The notes beneath the pieces were generated by a model. It did no database searches. It was not told the origin of the DNA and worked only from the letters and a program-made list of their open reading frames with translations. A stretch of DNA of 34,307 nucleotides from Dechloromonas sp. GTDB taxonomy: Bacteria > Pseudomonadota > Gammaproteobacteria > Burkholderiales > Rhodocyclaceae. Positions within the stretch are counted from its first letter, which is position 1. Every line of letters starts with the position of its first letter. A program made the translations under genes and the position numbers. Positions 8,236 through 18,820 of the stretch are shown one piece after another. The stretch is taken from positions 1 to 34,307 of the forward strand of contig JAQTXC010000026.1 in assembly GCA_028689015.1 (NCBI GenBank), written 5' to 3'.

Positions 8236-9137
8236 TAGCGGCCCCGTTTCTTGGCTTTGCCCGCGACCGGCGTGGGTTCTGGCGGCGGCGCCGGCCGGGC
8301 CGGGCGGGGGTTGAGGACCATCACTTCGCCAAAGTTTTCGACCCCGGCCAGCGGCGCGCAGAGAATGCGGGCAAAAGCGTAGGCGTTATCGCGCTGTATG
8401 CTGAGAACCCGGGCGACCGGGAAGCCCGGCAGGTAAATGCCATCCAGCCCGGAGGTCACCAGGAGGTCGCCTTCCTGAACGTCGGCATTAGCCGGGATGT
8501 AGCGCAATTCGAGTTGGCCGTTGCCAAGACCGAATACAACCGAGCGTTGGCCGGTACGCACCAACTGGACCGGCACGGCCTGATCCTTGTCGGTGATGAG
8601 GGTGACTTCAGCCGAGAAGGGGAAAACTCGCGTTACCTGGCCGACCACGCCGGCTTCATCGATTGCTGGCTGCCCGGCAAGCAGGCCGGATTGCTGGCCT
8701 TTATCGACGACGATGCGCCGAGAAAAGGGGTCGCGCGCCGTGTACAGGATGCTGGCTACCTGCCCATCGACCTTTTCCCGCTCCTTGACCGCTAGCAACT
8801 GGCGCAAGCGGGTGTTTTCAGACACCAGATGTTCCAGTCGCAACAGGTTAGGTGCGGTGTCCAGTTGCTGGCGCTTGAGTTGGCTGTTTTCCTCGCGCAT
8901 CGCTTGCAGGCCTTCGAGATAGGCCACGGCGTGATCTACCAAGCTGCCCGGGGTCTGGGCAACACGTTGCACCGGGTCGACAACCAGCGCGATACTTTGC
9001 CGAAAGAGGTCGAGGCTACGGACGCGCAGATCCACCACGAACAGCGCTAGCGAGATCGCGAGATAAAAAGTCAGAAGGGCCAGCGGTGCTGGCCCTCGCT
9101 TGAAGAACGGTGGGGGGGCGTGGTCGATGCCGGCCAT
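8235..9137 (-). CDS. mreC: MreC, rod-shape-determining periplasmic scaffold protein
   Basis: This 300-residue bitopic protein has one transmembrane helix near residues 18-37, a periplasmic coiled coil (about 75-125, REENSQLKRQQL...) and the beta-rich MreC core. The core includes LITDKDQAVPVQLVRTGQRS and GDLLVTSGLDGIYLPGFPVA. MreC bridges MreB/MreD to PBP2 and switches the Rod complex on. A proline- and lysine-rich C-terminal tail (RPAPPPEPTPVAGKAKKRGR) extends past the core and is likely disordered. It starts 30 bases after mreB. Confidence 0.95.
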   Translation of the reverse strand: MAGIDHAPPPFFKRGPAPLALLTFYLAISLALFVVDLRVRSLDLFRQSIALVVDPVQRVAQTPGSLVDHAVAYLEGLQAMREENSQLKRQQLDTAPNLLRLEHLVSENTRLRQLLAVKEREKVDGQVASILYTARDPFSRRIVVDKGQQSGLLAGQPAIDEAGVVGQVTRVFPFSAEVTLITDKDQAVPVQLVRTGQRSVVFGLGNGQLELRYIPANADVQEGDLLVTSGLDGIYLPGFPVARVLSIQRDNAYAFARILCAPLAGVENFGEVMVLNPRPARPAPPPEPTPVAGKAKKRGR

Positions 9138-9167
9138 CGCTCAATCCTGCCTTGCTGCGGTCAACGC

Positions 9168-10317
<1,150 letters not shown>

Positions 10318-10605
10318 ATGTCACTCACGTTAGAACAGGTACAGCGGATCGCCCATCTGGCCCGCATCGAGGTCAGCGCTGCCGAGGCAATGTCCACCCA
10401 GGGTCACCTCAACGGTATCTTTCAGTTGATCGAACAGATGCAGGCGGTTGATACGCAAGGTGTCGCGCCGATGGCGCATGCTCAGGACGTCTGCCAGCGG
10501 CTGCGTCCCGATGCGGTCAGCGAAGGCGATCGGCGCGCAGCGTATCAGGCGGTCGCACCGGAAACAGAGGCCGGTCTTTATTTGGTGCCGAAGGTGATCG
10601 AATGA
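10318..10605 (+). CDS. gatC: GatC, Asp/Glu-tRNA amidotransferase subunit C
   Basis: This 95-residue small helical subunit wraps around GatA/GatB and stabilises the GatCAB amidotransferase. The N-terminal helix ([19 protein letters not shown]) and the proline/alanine-rich middle with VAPMAHAQD are typical. Length matches the family (about 95-100 aa). The stop overlaps the gatA start (ATGA), as in many bacteria. Confidence 0.95.
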   Translation: MSLTLEQVQRIAHLARIEVSAAEAMSTQGHLNGIFQLIEQMQAVDTQGVAPMAHAQDVCQRLRPDAVSEGDRRAAYQAVAPETEAGLYLVPKVIE

Positions 10606-12059
10606 TCCAGAAATCTCTCAAGCATCTGGCGCAGGCACTGGCCAGCAAGGCGATTTCCAGTGTCGAGCTGAGCACCCTCTTCCTTGATCGCATCGACCGC
10701 CTGAATCCTGAAATCAACGCTTTTGTTACGGTCGACCGCGAGAAAAGCCTGCAAATGGCGGTTGCCGCCGATGCCCGCATTGCTGCCGGCACGGCGGGGC
10801 CGCTGACGGGGATTCCGATTGCCCAGAAGGATATTTTTTGCGCCGAAGGCTGGCGGACGACCTGTGGCTCGAAGATGCTGGCCAATTTCGTCTCGCCCTA
10901 CGATGCGACGGTGATCGACAAGATGCACCGTCAGGCAGGCCTGGTGTCGTTGGGCAAGACCAATATGGACGAATTCGCCATGGGCTCGTCGAACGAAACT
11001 TCGTTCTTTGGGCCGGTGCGAAATCCCTGGGATCGCAGTCGCGTTCCCGGTGGTTCGTCGGGTGGCTCGGCGGCTGCGGTGGCGGCCCGTCTGGCGCCGG
11101 CGGCAACGGGCACGGATACCGGAGGATCCATCCGCCAGCCGGCGGCCCTGTGCAACCTCACTGGCTTGAAGCCGACGTATGGCGTGGTGTCGCGTTATGG
11201 CATGATTGCCTTTGCTTCGTCGCTCGATCAGGCCGGGCCGATGGCTGCGTCGGCCGAAGACTGTGCGCTGCTGCTCAATACCATGGTCGGATTTGACGAG
11301 CGTGACTCGACCTCGCTCGACCGTCCAGTCGAGGACTACACCGCGCATCTTGAGCAACCACTCGCGGGCTTGCGCATTGGCTTGCCGAAGGAATTTTTCG
11401 GCGAGGGCTGCGATCCGGCGGTGATGGCGGCGGTCCAGGAGGCTATTGCCGAATACCGTCGGCTGGGTGCGTCGACCGTGGATGTCTCGCTGCCCAATTC
11501 GCATTTGTCGGTGCCGGCCTATTACGTCATTGCACCGGCCGAGGCCAGTTCCAACCTGTCGCGTTTCGACGGGGTGCGCTACGGTTACCGGGCGCCGGAC
11601 TATGCCAATCTGGACGAGCTCTATGCCAAGAGCCGGGCGCAGGGGTTTGGCGCGGAAGTGAAGCGCCGCATTCTCATCGGCACCTATGTGCTGTCGCACG
11701 GCTACTACGACGCGTACTACCTGCAGGCGCAACGTATCCGCCGCCTGATCGCCAACGATTTTGTTGACGCTTTTAAGTCCTGTGACGTGATTTTGGGCCC
11801 GACTTCACCGTCGACCGCGTTCAAACTGGGCGAAAAGGCGGCCGATCCGGTACAGATGTACCTGTCCGATATTTACACCATTGCTGTCAATCTGGCCGGT
11901 TTGCCCGGGATGTCGATTCCCTGCGGTTTTGCCGAGGGCTTGCCAGTTGGTCTGCAGTTGGTTGGTAATTATTTTGCCGAGGCGCAGTTGCTCAATGTGG
12001 CCCATCGCTACCAGCAGGCCACTGACTGGCACGTGCGGCAGCCTGCCGATCTCGCCTGA
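10602..12059 (+). CDS. gatA: GatA, glutamyl/aspartyl-tRNA amidotransferase subunit A
   Basis: This 485-residue amidase-signature enzyme hydrolyses glutamine and supplies ammonia to GatB, so that mischarged Glu-tRNAGln or Asp-tRNAAsn becomes Gln- or Asn-tRNA. The Ser-cisSer-Lys triad is visible: K76 in IPIAQKDIF, the cis-serine in GGSSGGS (about 152) and the nucleophile in GTDTGGS (about 176). A full-length C-terminal domain is present ([20 protein letters not shown]). The first base of the next gene lies 3 bases after the stop. Confidence 0.97.
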   Translation: MIQKSLKHLAQALASKAISSVELSTLFLDRIDRLNPEINAFVTVDREKSLQMAVAADARIAAGTAGPLTGIPIAQKDIFCAEGWRTTCGSKMLANFVSPYDATVIDKMHRQAGLVSLGKTNMDEFAMGSSNETSFFGPVRNPWDRSRVPGGSSGGSAAAVAARLAPAATGTDTGGSIRQPAALCNLTGLKPTYGVVSRYGMIAFASSLDQAGPMAASAEDCALLLNTMVGFDERDSTSLDRPVEDYTAHLEQPLAGLRIGLPKEFFGEGCDPAVMAAVQEAIAEYRRLGASTVDVSLPNSHLSVPAYYVIAPAEASSNLSRFDGVRYGYRAPDYANLDELYAKSRAQGFGAEVKRRILIGTYVLSHGYYDAYYLQAQRIRRLIANDFVDAFKSCDVILGPTSPSTAFKLGEKAADPVQMYLSDIYTIAVNLAGLPGMSIPCGFAEGLPVGLQLVGNYFAEAQLLNVAHRYQQATDWHVRQPADLA

Positions 12060-12062
12060 GGC

Positions 12063-12596
12063 ATGTGGCGTGGCCTGGCTGCGACTCTCGTGCTGATTGG
12101 TGGCGTGGCCTGTTCGCCGCAGGCAACGCGGCCACCGCCGGTGCCGGTGGACATGACGCCGCAGACCTCGTCGACCGTGGGCGAGGCCCCGGCAATGAAG
12201 AGTTCAACCCTGAAGTATCTGGCCAAACGCCACCTGCAGCCCCAGCCGACCCGGCCGCTCAGCGTTCGCTCGCGCTGTTCGCAGCGCGATGCGGTGGGCA
12301 CGGAAACACAACTCGATCTGCAGGTCGAGGCGGCAGAGATCAAAGTGTTTGATGCCGCCATTCGCATCAAGGGCCAGGGCTGGTGCCGTTTCCGGCTGGC
12401 CGATTTCGAGCAGGTGGCGCGCTTGCCGCAAAGCCTGTTGCGCCATCGTCAGCAGGCCGACTGCACGGTGCGCCTGTGGGAACAGGGGCGGGAAGTTACC
12501 ATCGCTTTCAATAGTTGCCGACAGTCCTGCGAGGGCGAGGCATTTGATTATTTGTGGCCGGTCCTCGTCGATGCGAAGACCGGACGTTGTCACTGA
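12063..12596 (+). CDS. Unknown exported (possible lipo-) protein between gatA and gatB
   Basis: I do not recognise a family for this 177-residue protein. The N-terminus (MWRGLAATLVLIGGVAC) looks like a signal peptide, possibly a lipoprotein with cysteine at about 17, although the lipobox GVAC lacks the usual leucine at -3. A proline/threonine-rich linker follows, then a compact domain (about 80-177) with cysteines in RSRCSQRD, GWCRFR, ADCTVRLW, NSCRQSC and GRCH. Several of these could form disulfides in the periplasm. It sits 3 bases after gatA and 12 before gatB, so it must be cotranscribed with them, although nothing suggests a role in tRNA amidation. Confidence 0.78.
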   Translation: MWRGLAATLVLIGGVACSPQATRPPPVPVDMTPQTSSTVGEAPAMKSSTLKYLAKRHLQPQPTRPLSVRSRCSQRDAVGTETQLDLQVEAAEIKVFDAAIRIKGQGWCRFRLADFEQVARLPQSLLRHRQQADCTVRLWEQGREVTIAFNSCRQSCEGEAFDYLWPVLVDAKTGRCH

Positions 12597-12608
12597 ACGG
12601 ATGAAACC

Positions 12609-14063
12609 ATGAACCAGTGGGAAGTTGTCATCGGCATCGAGACGCACGCGCAACTGGCGACCGTCTCGAAAATCTTTTCCGGCGCCTCGACGGCCTTCGG
12701 CGCGGCGCCCAATACCCAGGCTTGCGCGGTCGACCTCGCTTTGCCGGGTGTTTTGCCGGTCCTGAACAAGAAGGCCGTCGACTGTGCGATCCGCTTCGGC
12801 CTGGCGATCGGCGCTGAAGTGGCGACGAAGTCCGTGTTCGCGCGCAAGAATTATTTTTACCCGGATCTACCCAAGGGCTACCAGATCAGCCAGATGGACC
12901 TGCCGGTTGTCGTCGGTGGTGCGTTGTTGCTGCAGATCGGTCAGGGGGACAAGGCCTACGAGAAGCGTGTGTGCCTGACCCGGGCCCATCTGGAAGAGGA
13001 TGCGGGTAAATCGCTGCACGAGGATTTTCACGGCAAGTCCGGCATTGACCTCAATCGCGCCGGCACCCCGCTGCTCGAGATCGTCTCCGAGCCGGACATG
13101 CGCTCGTCGGACGAGGCGGTGGCCTATGCCAAGGCGCTGCACGCCCTGGTGCGGTGGATCGGCATCTGCGACGGCAACATGCAGGAAGGCTCGTTCCGCT
13201 GCGATGCCAACGTCTCGGTGCGGCCCAAAGGCCAGGCCGAGTTCGGTACCCGGCGCGAGATCAAGAACCTCAATTCCTTCCGTTTCCTCAAGGAAGCCAT
13301 CGATTTTGAAGTGCAGTGGCAAATCAACGAAATCGAGGAAGGGCGCAAGATTCAGCAAGCGACCGTACTGTTCGATCCGGACAGCGGCGAAACGCGGATG
13401 ATGCGCAGCAAGGAAGACGCCCACGATTACCGCTACTTCCCTGATCCCGATTTGTTGCCATTGATCATCGATGCTGACTGGATCGCCCGCGTTCAGGATG
13501 ACTTGCCGGAATTGCCGCAGCAAATGCGCGAGCGCTTTATCCATGTCCTCGGCCTGTCAGCCTACGATGCGGCGACACTGACTGCCAGCCAGGAAATGGC
13601 GGCTTTTTATGAGTCGACCGTGGCTGTCGCCGGCCAGGCCAGTGCCAAGCCTTGTGCCAACTGGGTGATGGTCGATCTGGCTGCCCGACTGAACAAGGAA
13701 GGGCTGGAGATCGCCCAGTCGCCGGTGTCGCCGGCTCAATTGGGCGGCTTGATTCAGCGCATTGCTGACCGCACCATTTCCAACAACATTGCCAAGAAGG
13801 TCTTTGAAGCCCTGTGGCAGGGCGACGGCGCGACGGCTGACGAAGTCATTGAAAAGCAGGGGCTTAAGCAGATTACCGACAGCGGCGCCATCGAATCGCT
13901 GGTGGACGAAGTGCTTGCCGCGAATGCCACTAATGTCGCCGAATACAAGGCGGGCAAGGAAAAAGCCTTCAATGCGCTGGTCGGTCAGGTGATGAAGGCG
14001 GCCAAGGGCAAGGCCAATCCGCAGCAGGTTAACGATCTGCTGAAAAAGAAACTGGCCGAATAA
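12609..14063 (+). CDS. gatB: GatB, Asp/Glu-tRNA amidotransferase subunit B
   Basis: This 484-residue subunit phosphorylates the misacylated tRNA and transfers ammonia to it. Conserved blocks include [12 protein letters not shown] at the start, [49 protein letters not shown] and [13 protein letters not shown]. The C-terminal GatB/YqeY tRNA-binding helical domain begins near [12 protein letters not shown]. Presence of GatCAB implies that asparagine and/or glutamine tRNA is made indirectly. A long ORF overlaps on the other strand but is only a shadow. Confidence 0.97.
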   Translation: MNQWEVVIGIETHAQLATVSKIFSGASTAFGAAPNTQACAVDLALPGVLPVLNKKAVDCAIRFGLAIGAEVATKSVFARKNYFYPDLPKGYQISQMDLPVVVGGALLLQIGQGDKAYEKRVCLTRAHLEEDAGKSLHEDFHGKSGIDLNRAGTPLLEIVSEPDMRSSDEAVAYAKALHALVRWIGICDGNMQEGSFRCDANVSVRPKGQAEFGTRREIKNLNSFRFLKEAIDFEVQWQINEIEEGRKIQQATVLFDPDSGETRMMRSKEDAHDYRYFPDPDLLPLIIDADWIARVQDDLPELPQQMRERFIHVLGLSAYDAATLTASQEMAAFYESTVAVAGQASAKPCANWVMVDLAARLNKEGLEIAQSPVSPAQLGGLIQRIADRTISNNIAKKVFEALWQGDGATADEVIEKQGLKQITDSGAIESLVDEVLAANATNVAEYKAGKEKAFNALVGQVMKAAKGKANPQQVNDLLKKKLAE

Positions 14064-14699
14064 TCAGCGCGGTCGTTGCGAACCGGCCGGGCGGCGCCCG
14101 GTCAGTTCCTGATAACGCTGGCGGTCGACGGTATATTTGTCGCGAATCTGGCGCAACTCGCCTTCCTTGACCGCAATCAGTTCCTGCTGCAATTGGATTT
14201 CGTGATTCAGCGCTTTCATGTCGCGCTCCAGTTCAGGCGGCAGACTGCGCTTCTTGTAAAACTCGACCTCGTTATCGAGCTTGCGCCGACGTTGCAGCGT
14301 GGCCTCGATCCGGCTCTGCGCCGCCTGGATGGCGAACTGAATGTCGTTTTCAGTTTTTTTCTGCGCCATGTCAATGTCGGCTGGCAGGGCGTAGGTGTCG
14401 AGCAAGGCCTGGTCGCGCCGACGTTGCTCGCGCTGGTTCTCCTCGTCGCGCTTTTGCTGCTGGGCCGCTTCGATCAACGCTTGTTTTTCCTCGGCGCTGG
14501 GTGGCGGGGCGACATCGCGGATCGGGTTGCCGGCGCGGTCGTATACCCGATAGGCTTGGGCGCGGCAGGCAGGGGGTAAGGTGTCGCCGCAGACCCGGCG
14601 GGTCGTTTGCGGCGACTGGCAGCAATAAAACTCGTTGGCCCCCTGTGCTGGCAAGGCCAGCACAGCCAGCAGGACGAGACTCAGGCGACTAGGCGTCAA
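14064..14699 (-). CDS. Exported cysteine-rich/coiled-coil protein (DUF4124-like)
   Basis: The frame runs on to an ATG at 14756 deep inside pyrE. The signal peptide ([20 protein letters not shown]) suggests a start near TTG 14699, giving about 211 residues and an 11-base overlap with pyrE. The start is uncertain and no clear ribosome-binding site is seen. After the signal come a short cysteine-rich segment ([17 protein letters not shown] ... PPAC), similar in style to DUF4124 proteins of betaproteobacteria, and a long charged helical region (about 75-200) likely to be coiled coil. The role is unknown. It is cotranscribed with pyrE and converges on gatB with no spacer. Confidence 0.72.
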   Translation of the reverse strand: MTPSRLSLVLLAVLALPAQGANEFYCCQSPQTTRRVCGDTLPPACRAQAYRVYDRAGNPIRDVAPPPSAEEKQALIEAAQQQKRDEENQREQRRRDQALLDTYALPADIDMAQKKTENDIQFAIQAAQSRIEATLQRRRKLDNEVEFYKKRSLPPELERDMKALNHEIQLQQELIAVKEGELRQIRDKYTVDRQRYQELTGRRPAGSQRPR

Positions 14700-15330
14700 T
14701 GCCGTATTGCTGGCGATAACGCGCCACCGCGTCGCGGTGCACGGCAAATTCGGCATGATTTTCCAGGTAGGCCATCAAATCGCGCAAGCCGGCGACGGCA
14801 ATCACCGGAATGCCGTAATCGCGCTGGACTTCCTGGACTGCCGACAAATCGCCCTGGCCGCGTTCCTGGCGGTCCAGTGCAATCAGCACACCGGCGGGCG
14901 TCGCGCCCGCCGCACGGATCATGTCGACCGATTCCCGCACCGAGGTGCCCGCTGAAATGACATCATCGACGATCAATACCCGACCTTGCAGGGGCGCGCC
15001 GACAATGGTGCCGCCTTCGCCATGGTCTTTGGCTTCCTTGCGGTTGAAGGCGAAAGGAAAATTGCTGCCTTCTTGGGCCAGGGCGATGGCAATCGCGGCA
15101 ACCAGGGGAATTCCCTTGTAGGCCGGGCCGAACAGCATGTCGAACTCGGCGCCGCCTGCCGTGGCGGCTTTGGCGTAGAATTCGGCCAGCCGGCCGAGCG
15201 AGGCACCGTCGTTGAACAGGCCAGCATTGAAAAAGTAGGGCGATAGCCGCCCGGCTTTGGTTTTGAATTCGCCAAAGCGCAGCACTTGGCAGTCGAGCGC
15301 GAATTCGATGAAATCCTGACGAAAATTCAT
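14689..15330 (-). CDS. pyrE: Orotate phosphoribosyltransferase (pyrimidine synthesis)
   Basis: This 213-residue cytosolic enzyme joins orotate to PRPP to give orotidine 5'-phosphate. The PRPP loop is [17 protein letters not shown], and [11 protein letters not shown] and [13 protein letters not shown] are the other active-site blocks. ATG at 15330 (MNFRQDF) follows a GGAG at 6-9 bases. The frame extends upstream to 15375 but that would run into the divergent xth start. Only 44 bases separate the two divergent starts. Confidence 0.97.
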   Translation of the reverse strand: MNFRQDFIEFALDCQVLRFGEFKTKAGRLSPYFFNAGLFNDGASLGRLAEFYAKAATAGGAEFDMLFGPAYKGIPLVAAIAIALAQEGSNFPFAFNRKEAKDHGEGGTIVGAPLQGRVLIVDDVISAGTSVRESVDMIRAAGATPAGVLIALDRQERGQGDLSAVQEVQRDYGIPVIAVAGLRDLMAYLENHAEFAVHRDAVARYRQQYGIDA

Positions 15331-15374
15331 AATTCTCCACTTGCGGACACGGGAAACCGTCCGAACATCGCACA

Positions 15375-16163
15375 ATGTTACGCATCATCTCCCTGAACCT
15401 CAATGGTATCCGCTCCGCCTGGAGTAAAAACGTTTTGCCCTGGATTGCAGGCCAGCAGGCCGATTTCGTCTGTTTGCAGGAGCTCAAGGCGCAGTTGCCG
15501 GACCTCAATGCCGAGATGCTGGCGCCGGACGGCATGCACGCGGTCTACCACTGTGCCGAGAAAAAAGGCTACAGCGGGGTCGGCATTTGGAGCCGTCAGG
15601 TGCCTGACCAGGTCATCGTCGGCTTTGATGGCGGCGAGTTCGACGCTGAGGGGCGTTATTTACGGGCGGATTTTGGCCAGTTGTCGGTCATTTCGCTGTA
15701 TTTGCCCTCCGGTTCATCGTCACCGGAGCGCCAGACCGCCAAATTCCGCTTTCTCGATAGCTTCCTGCCGCATCTCCAGAGCTTGCGGGATGAGGGGCGT
15801 GAGATTGTTCTGTGTGGCGACTGGAATATCGCCCATCAGGAAATCGATCTTAAAAACTGGAAATCCAACCAGAAAAACTCCGGCTTTCTGCCCGAGGAGC
15901 GCGCCTGGTTGGGGCGCTTGTTTGCCGAGCAAGGCTGGGTCGATGTCTATCGCCGCGTGCACCCGGCGACGACCGATGCTTGCTACACCTGGTGGAGCAA
16001 TCGCGGCCAGGCTTGGGCCAAGAATGTGGGGTGGCGGATTGACTACCAGATGGCTACACCGGGCATTGCGGCCACGGCGCTGGCGGCAGAGGTGTACAAG
16101 GCTGAACGTTTTTCCGACCATGCACCCTTGATCGTCGATTACGCAACAGAGACTTTTGCTTGA
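15375..16163 (+). CDS. xth: Exodeoxyribonuclease III / AP endonuclease
   Basis: This 262-residue exonuclease-endonuclease-phosphatase family enzyme acts in base excision repair at abasic sites. The N-terminus [10 protein letters not shown] and metal-binding glutamate in VCLQELKA are present. So are catalytic residues in [16 protein letters not shown] and the C-terminal [10 protein letters not shown]. Length and motifs match the XthA/ExoA type. It is divergent from pyrE. Confidence 0.95.
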   Translation: MLRIISLNLNGIRSAWSKNVLPWIAGQQADFVCLQELKAQLPDLNAEMLAPDGMHAVYHCAEKKGYSGVGIWSRQVPDQVIVGFDGGEFDAEGRYLRADFGQLSVISLYLPSGSSSPERQTAKFRFLDSFLPHLQSLRDEGREIVLCGDWNIAHQEIDLKNWKSNQKNSGFLPEERAWLGRLFAEQGWVDVYRRVHPATTDACYTWWSNRGQAWAKNVGWRIDYQMATPGIAATALAAEVYKAERFSDHAPLIVDYATETFA

Positions 16164-16236
16164 TGCGAATTGATTTACCGGCGGGGAGGGGCTAACCTGT
16201 ATTCCCTGCTCAACTCTTTTCATGATGAGGTTAAAA

Positions 16237-16551
16237 ATGTCCGAACAAATGACAACTGCCAACAAGGACAAGCTGGTTTCCGATCTGAAAGTCGTGATTT
16301 CCGATACCGAAGAATTGCTGCGTGCCACGGCAGGTACTGCCGGCGAAAAAGTGGGTGAGTTGCGTGAACGTCTGGCCCTGCGCCTACGTGATGCCAAGGA
16401 ACGGCTGGTTGATCTCGAAGTGGCGGTCATTGACAAGACCAAGGCGGCGGCCCGGGCGACCGACGATTTCGTGCATGACGAACCGTGGAAGGCCGTGGGT
16501 GTCGCCGCAGCGCTGGGCCTGGCCCTGGGCGTGCTGATCGGCCGTCGTTAA
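16237..16551 (+). CDS. DUF883 (ElaB/YqjD-type) membrane-anchored protein
   Basis: This 104-residue protein is mostly helical and charged, with a C-terminal hydrophobic tail anchor ending in the family signature (DEPWKAVGVAAALGLALGVLIGRR). E. coli members YqjD and ElaB sit in the inner membrane and have been linked to ribosome binding and stress. The start is ATG 16237 with AGG 7 bases upstream, which fits better than the in-frame ATG at 16222. It is followed within 6 bases by a YqjE-like gene, mirroring the yqjD-yqjE-yqjK order. Confidence 0.88.
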   Translation: MSEQMTTANKDKLVSDLKVVISDTEELLRATAGTAGEKVGELRERLALRLRDAKERLVDLEVAVIDKTKAAARATDDFVHDEPWKAVGVAAALGLALGVLIGRR

Positions 16552-16556
16552 GCGGG

Positions 16557-16961
16557 ATGAGTGAGACACCCGCTGGCGGTGGGCGACCTGGCCTGTTTGC
16601 CAGCCTGAAGGGCATGTTGGCCACCCTGCTGGACATCGGCAGGACGCGGGCCGAGTTGCTGGTCACCGAAATCGAGGAAGAAAAGTACCGCATCATCGCC
16701 TTGTGGTCCAAGGCGATTGGTGCGGCTTTCATGCTGGGTATTGGTGTCATTCTGGGGGTCTTCAGCCTTGCTTTCGCTTTCTGGGAACAGCGGGTGCTGG
16801 TCTTCGGCCTGTTTGCGGCAATTTTTTTCGTGATGGCCTTGCTGCTGCTGGCTTCCCTCAAAAAGCAGGCGGCGCAGCCGAGCAAATTGTTTCGAGCCAG
16901 CCTGGCTGAGCTCGAAGCGGACATGGCGCAGTTGCGCCGGCGGGATGGGGGCAGCGAGTGA
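16557..16961 (+). CDS. YqjE / phage-holin-superfamily membrane protein
   Basis: This 134-residue protein has an N-terminal amphipathic segment (LKGMLATLLDIGRTRAELLVTE) and two adjacent transmembrane helices (about 45-100). A basic cytosolic tail follows. The pattern matches the YqjE (putative Actinobacterial/phage holin III) family, whose function is not known; there is no lysis context here. The ATG at 16557 was chosen because the longer reading overlaps the DUF883 gene. The stop overlaps the next start (GTGA). Confidence 0.82.
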   Translation: MSETPAGGGRPGLFASLKGMLATLLDIGRTRAELLVTEIEEEKYRIIALWSKAIGAAFMLGIGVILGVFSLAFAFWEQRVLVFGLFAAIFFVMALLLLASLKKQAAQPSKLFRASLAELEADMAQLRRRDGGSE

Positions 16962-17251
16962 ACGAACGCCTGCTGCAACTGGCCGAGCGGCACGGTGCGC
17001 TCAAAGTGCGCATTGCGACCCAGCGGCGCGCCCTGATTGCTCAGTCAGCCGGATTGGAGCAATTGCTTGACAGCGGTGACCGACTGGTTGAGGGCGTCGA
17101 TTGGCTGAAACAGCATCCGGCGGCTGTGGGGGCAGCGGTCACGGCCGTGGTCCTGGCTCGGCCCCGTCGCGCCTGGCGCTGGGCGCAGCGCGGATTTTTT
17201 GCCTGGCGGGGCTGGCAAGCTTTGCGGAAAAAGCTCTATGAGGCGGGTTGA
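16958..17251 (+). CDS. YqjK-like small protein
   Basis: This 97-residue protein starts at GTG overlapping the upstream stop. It is an arginine-rich helical protein with one weak hydrophobic stretch (HPAAVGAAVTAVVLARP) and a tryptophan/arginine-rich C-terminus. Position and composition match the YqjK family, which follows YqjE in many proteobacteria. The role is unknown; it is presumably a membrane-associated partner of the two upstream proteins. Confidence 0.75.
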   Translation: MNERLLQLAERHGALKVRIATQRRALIAQSAGLEQLLDSGDRLVEGVDWLKQHPAAVGAAVTAVVLARPRRAWRWAQRGFFAWRGWQALRKKLYEAG

Positions 17252-17253
17252 CC

Positions 17254-17565
17254 GTGCGTGACGAACCCGGTGCCGCTAGTCGGGCGCTCCCGGCATGGTG
17301 GCAGCAGATGATCTCCTCTCAGCGTCGGGAGGCGCAGCGCATTCTGGCCGAAATGGTCGCTATCCGCGGCATCATGCCGTTGTTGATGAAAGCGCGTAAT
17401 GGGCAACATTGGACGCCGGAAGAACGGGCGGAGCTGAATGTTCAGCTGCGGCGGATGGCGCATTTGTCGCCCTATCTGGTTGTGATGCTGTTGCCGGGCT
17501 CAATGCTTTTTTTGCCGGCCTATGCCTGGTGGCTGGATCGGCGGCGGCTCAATCGCCTGAAGTAG
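17254..17565 (+). CDS. Small membrane protein with LETM1-like segment
   Basis: This protein has about 103 residues. The GTG at 17254 is preferred because GAGGCGG lies about 8 bases upstream; a TTG at 17248 overlaps the previous stop. The segment ERAELNVQLRRMAHLSPYLV followed by VMLLPGSMLFLPAYAWWL resembles the 'L..LSPYL....PG...LP' core of LETM1-like domains and includes one membrane helix. I place this only as a family resemblance. It is the last gene of the DUF883-YqjE-YqjK run, and its 3' end overlaps the convergent ampG by 17 bases. Confidence 0.68.
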   Translation: MRDEPGAASRALPAWWQQMISSQRREAQRILAEMVAIRGIMPLLMKARNGQHWTPEERAELNVQLRRMAHLSPYLVVMLLPGSMLFLPAYAWWLDRRRLNRLK

Positions 17566-18820
17566 CGGCAGTCGTTGAGGGTGCCTGCCAGGGGGCGACC
17601 TTGAACAGTAGCAGCATGCCGGGAACAGCCAGTGCGACGCATAGCCAGTAAAAATTGACCCAGCCCAGTGTTTCCACCAGCCAGCCGGCCGAGGCATTGA
17701 TGAAAGTACGGGGTACGGCCGACAGGCTGGTGAATAACGCCATTTGTGTTGCGGTATAGGCCGGGTGCGTGCTTTTGGCAATGAAGGCGACGAAAGCCGC
17801 CGTGCCCAGGCCAACCCCCAGGGCCTCACCGGCGATGACGATGGCGAGCGAAATACGTTCGCTGGCCCCGATATCAATAAAGTGACCTAGGCTGGCCAGC
17901 CAGACAAAACCGAAAATGGTCACCAGTTGCACTGCGCCAAACAGCCACAGGGCGCGGTTGATACCCAGCTTGACCATCCACAAGCCACCGAGCAATGCGC
18001 CAAAGACGGCCGGCCAGAGACCGGCATGTTTGGCGATCAGCCCGATGTCAGTCTTGCTGAAGCCCATGTCGAGATAAAACGGGGTGGCCAGTGCGGTAGA
18101 CAGACTGTCACCCAGTTTGTAGAGGAAGATAAAGGCGAGGACCAGTGCGGCGCCGCGCCAGCCCTGGCGGCCAATGAATTCGCTGAAGGGTTCGGTCACG
18201 GCCTGGCGCAGGGTTTTAGGTACGCCGCGGATGGCTGGTTCTCTGACTAGCCAGGCCATGACCATGCCGGGCAGCATGAAGGCGCCAGTGAACCAGAAGA
18301 CCTGGTCCCAAGGCAGGCGATCGGCCAGGATCAAGGACAGCGAGCCAGGAACCAGGCCAGCGATCCGGTAGGCATTGACGTGCACGGCATTGCCAAGCCC
18401 GAGTTCTTCGTCGCTCAAAATTTCGCGCCGGAAAGCGTCGACCGCAACATCCTGCGTGGCCGATAGCAGGGCGAGCAAGGCAGCCAACCACAGTACCGGC
18501 CAGATGTTGTGGGCCGGGTCGAGGCCGCCGAGCAGGCCGATGGTCAATAACAGGCCCACTTGCGTCAGCAGCATCCAGCCGCGGCGCCGTCCGAAACCCG
18601 GCACGTTAAAGCGGTCGAGCAAGGGTGCCCAGAGAAATTTCCAGGTGTAGGGAAACTGGATCAGGGCAAAAAAGCCAATGGTCTTGAGGTCGACGCCTTC
18701 GCTGCGCAACCAGGCGGGCAGCAGATTGAGCAACAGATAGAGCGGCAGGCCCGATGAGAAGCCGGTGAAGATGCAGATCAGCATCTTTCGGCTGCGCAGT
18801 GGCGCCAGCCAGGCCGGCAT
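17549..18820 (-). CDS. ampG: AmpG-type muropeptide permease (MFS)
   Basis: This 423-residue major facilitator has about 12 membrane helices. The AmpG family features are clear: the N-terminal FTGFSSGLPLYLLLNLLPAW, LIQFPYTWKFLWAPLLDRF and DVAVDAFRREIL. AmpG imports anhydro-muropeptides for cell-wall recycling and can affect beta-lactamase induction. The ATG at 18820 overlaps the metW TGA by one base (TGATG), so it belongs to the metX-metW-ampG operon. A TTG at 18823 would add one residue only. Confidence 0.92.
   Translation of the reverse strand: MPAWLAPLRSRKMLICIFTGFSSGLPLYLLLNLLPAWLRSEGVDLKTIGFFALIQFPYTWKFLWAPLLDRFNVPGFGRRRGWMLLTQVGLLLTIGLLGGLDPAHNIWPVLWLAALLALLSATQDVAVDAFRREILSDEELGLGNAVHVNAYRIAGLVPGSLSLILADRLPWDQVFWFTGAFMLPGMVMAWLVREPAIRGVPKTLRQAVTEPFSEFIGRQGWRGAALVLAFIFLYKLGDSLSTALATPFYLDMGFSKTDIGLIAKHAGLWPAVFGALLGGLWMVKLGINRALWLFGAVQLVTIFGFVWLASLGHFIDIGASERISLAIVIAGEALGVGLGTAAFVAFIAKSTHPAYTATQMALFTSLSAVPRTFINASAGWLVETLGWVNFYWLCVALAVPGMLLLFKVAPWQAPSTTAATSGD

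Noticed and set aside
10578-11732. Long minus-strand reading frame (384 codons) opposite gatA
   Set aside because: It lies wholly over gatA, which has all amidase-signature residues. The reverse translation is arginine-rich and low in recognisable structure, as expected of a GC-rich antisense shadow.
16170-16236. Possible promoter TTGATT-17-TAACCT before the DUF883 gene
   Set aside because: The -10 match is poor and the sequence around it is GC-rich. Not enough to list as a feature.
16557-17251. Holin-like gene read as part of a prophage lysis cassette
   Set aside because: There is no endolysin, spanin or phage gene nearby. The DUF883-YqjE-YqjK order is a common chromosomal cluster.
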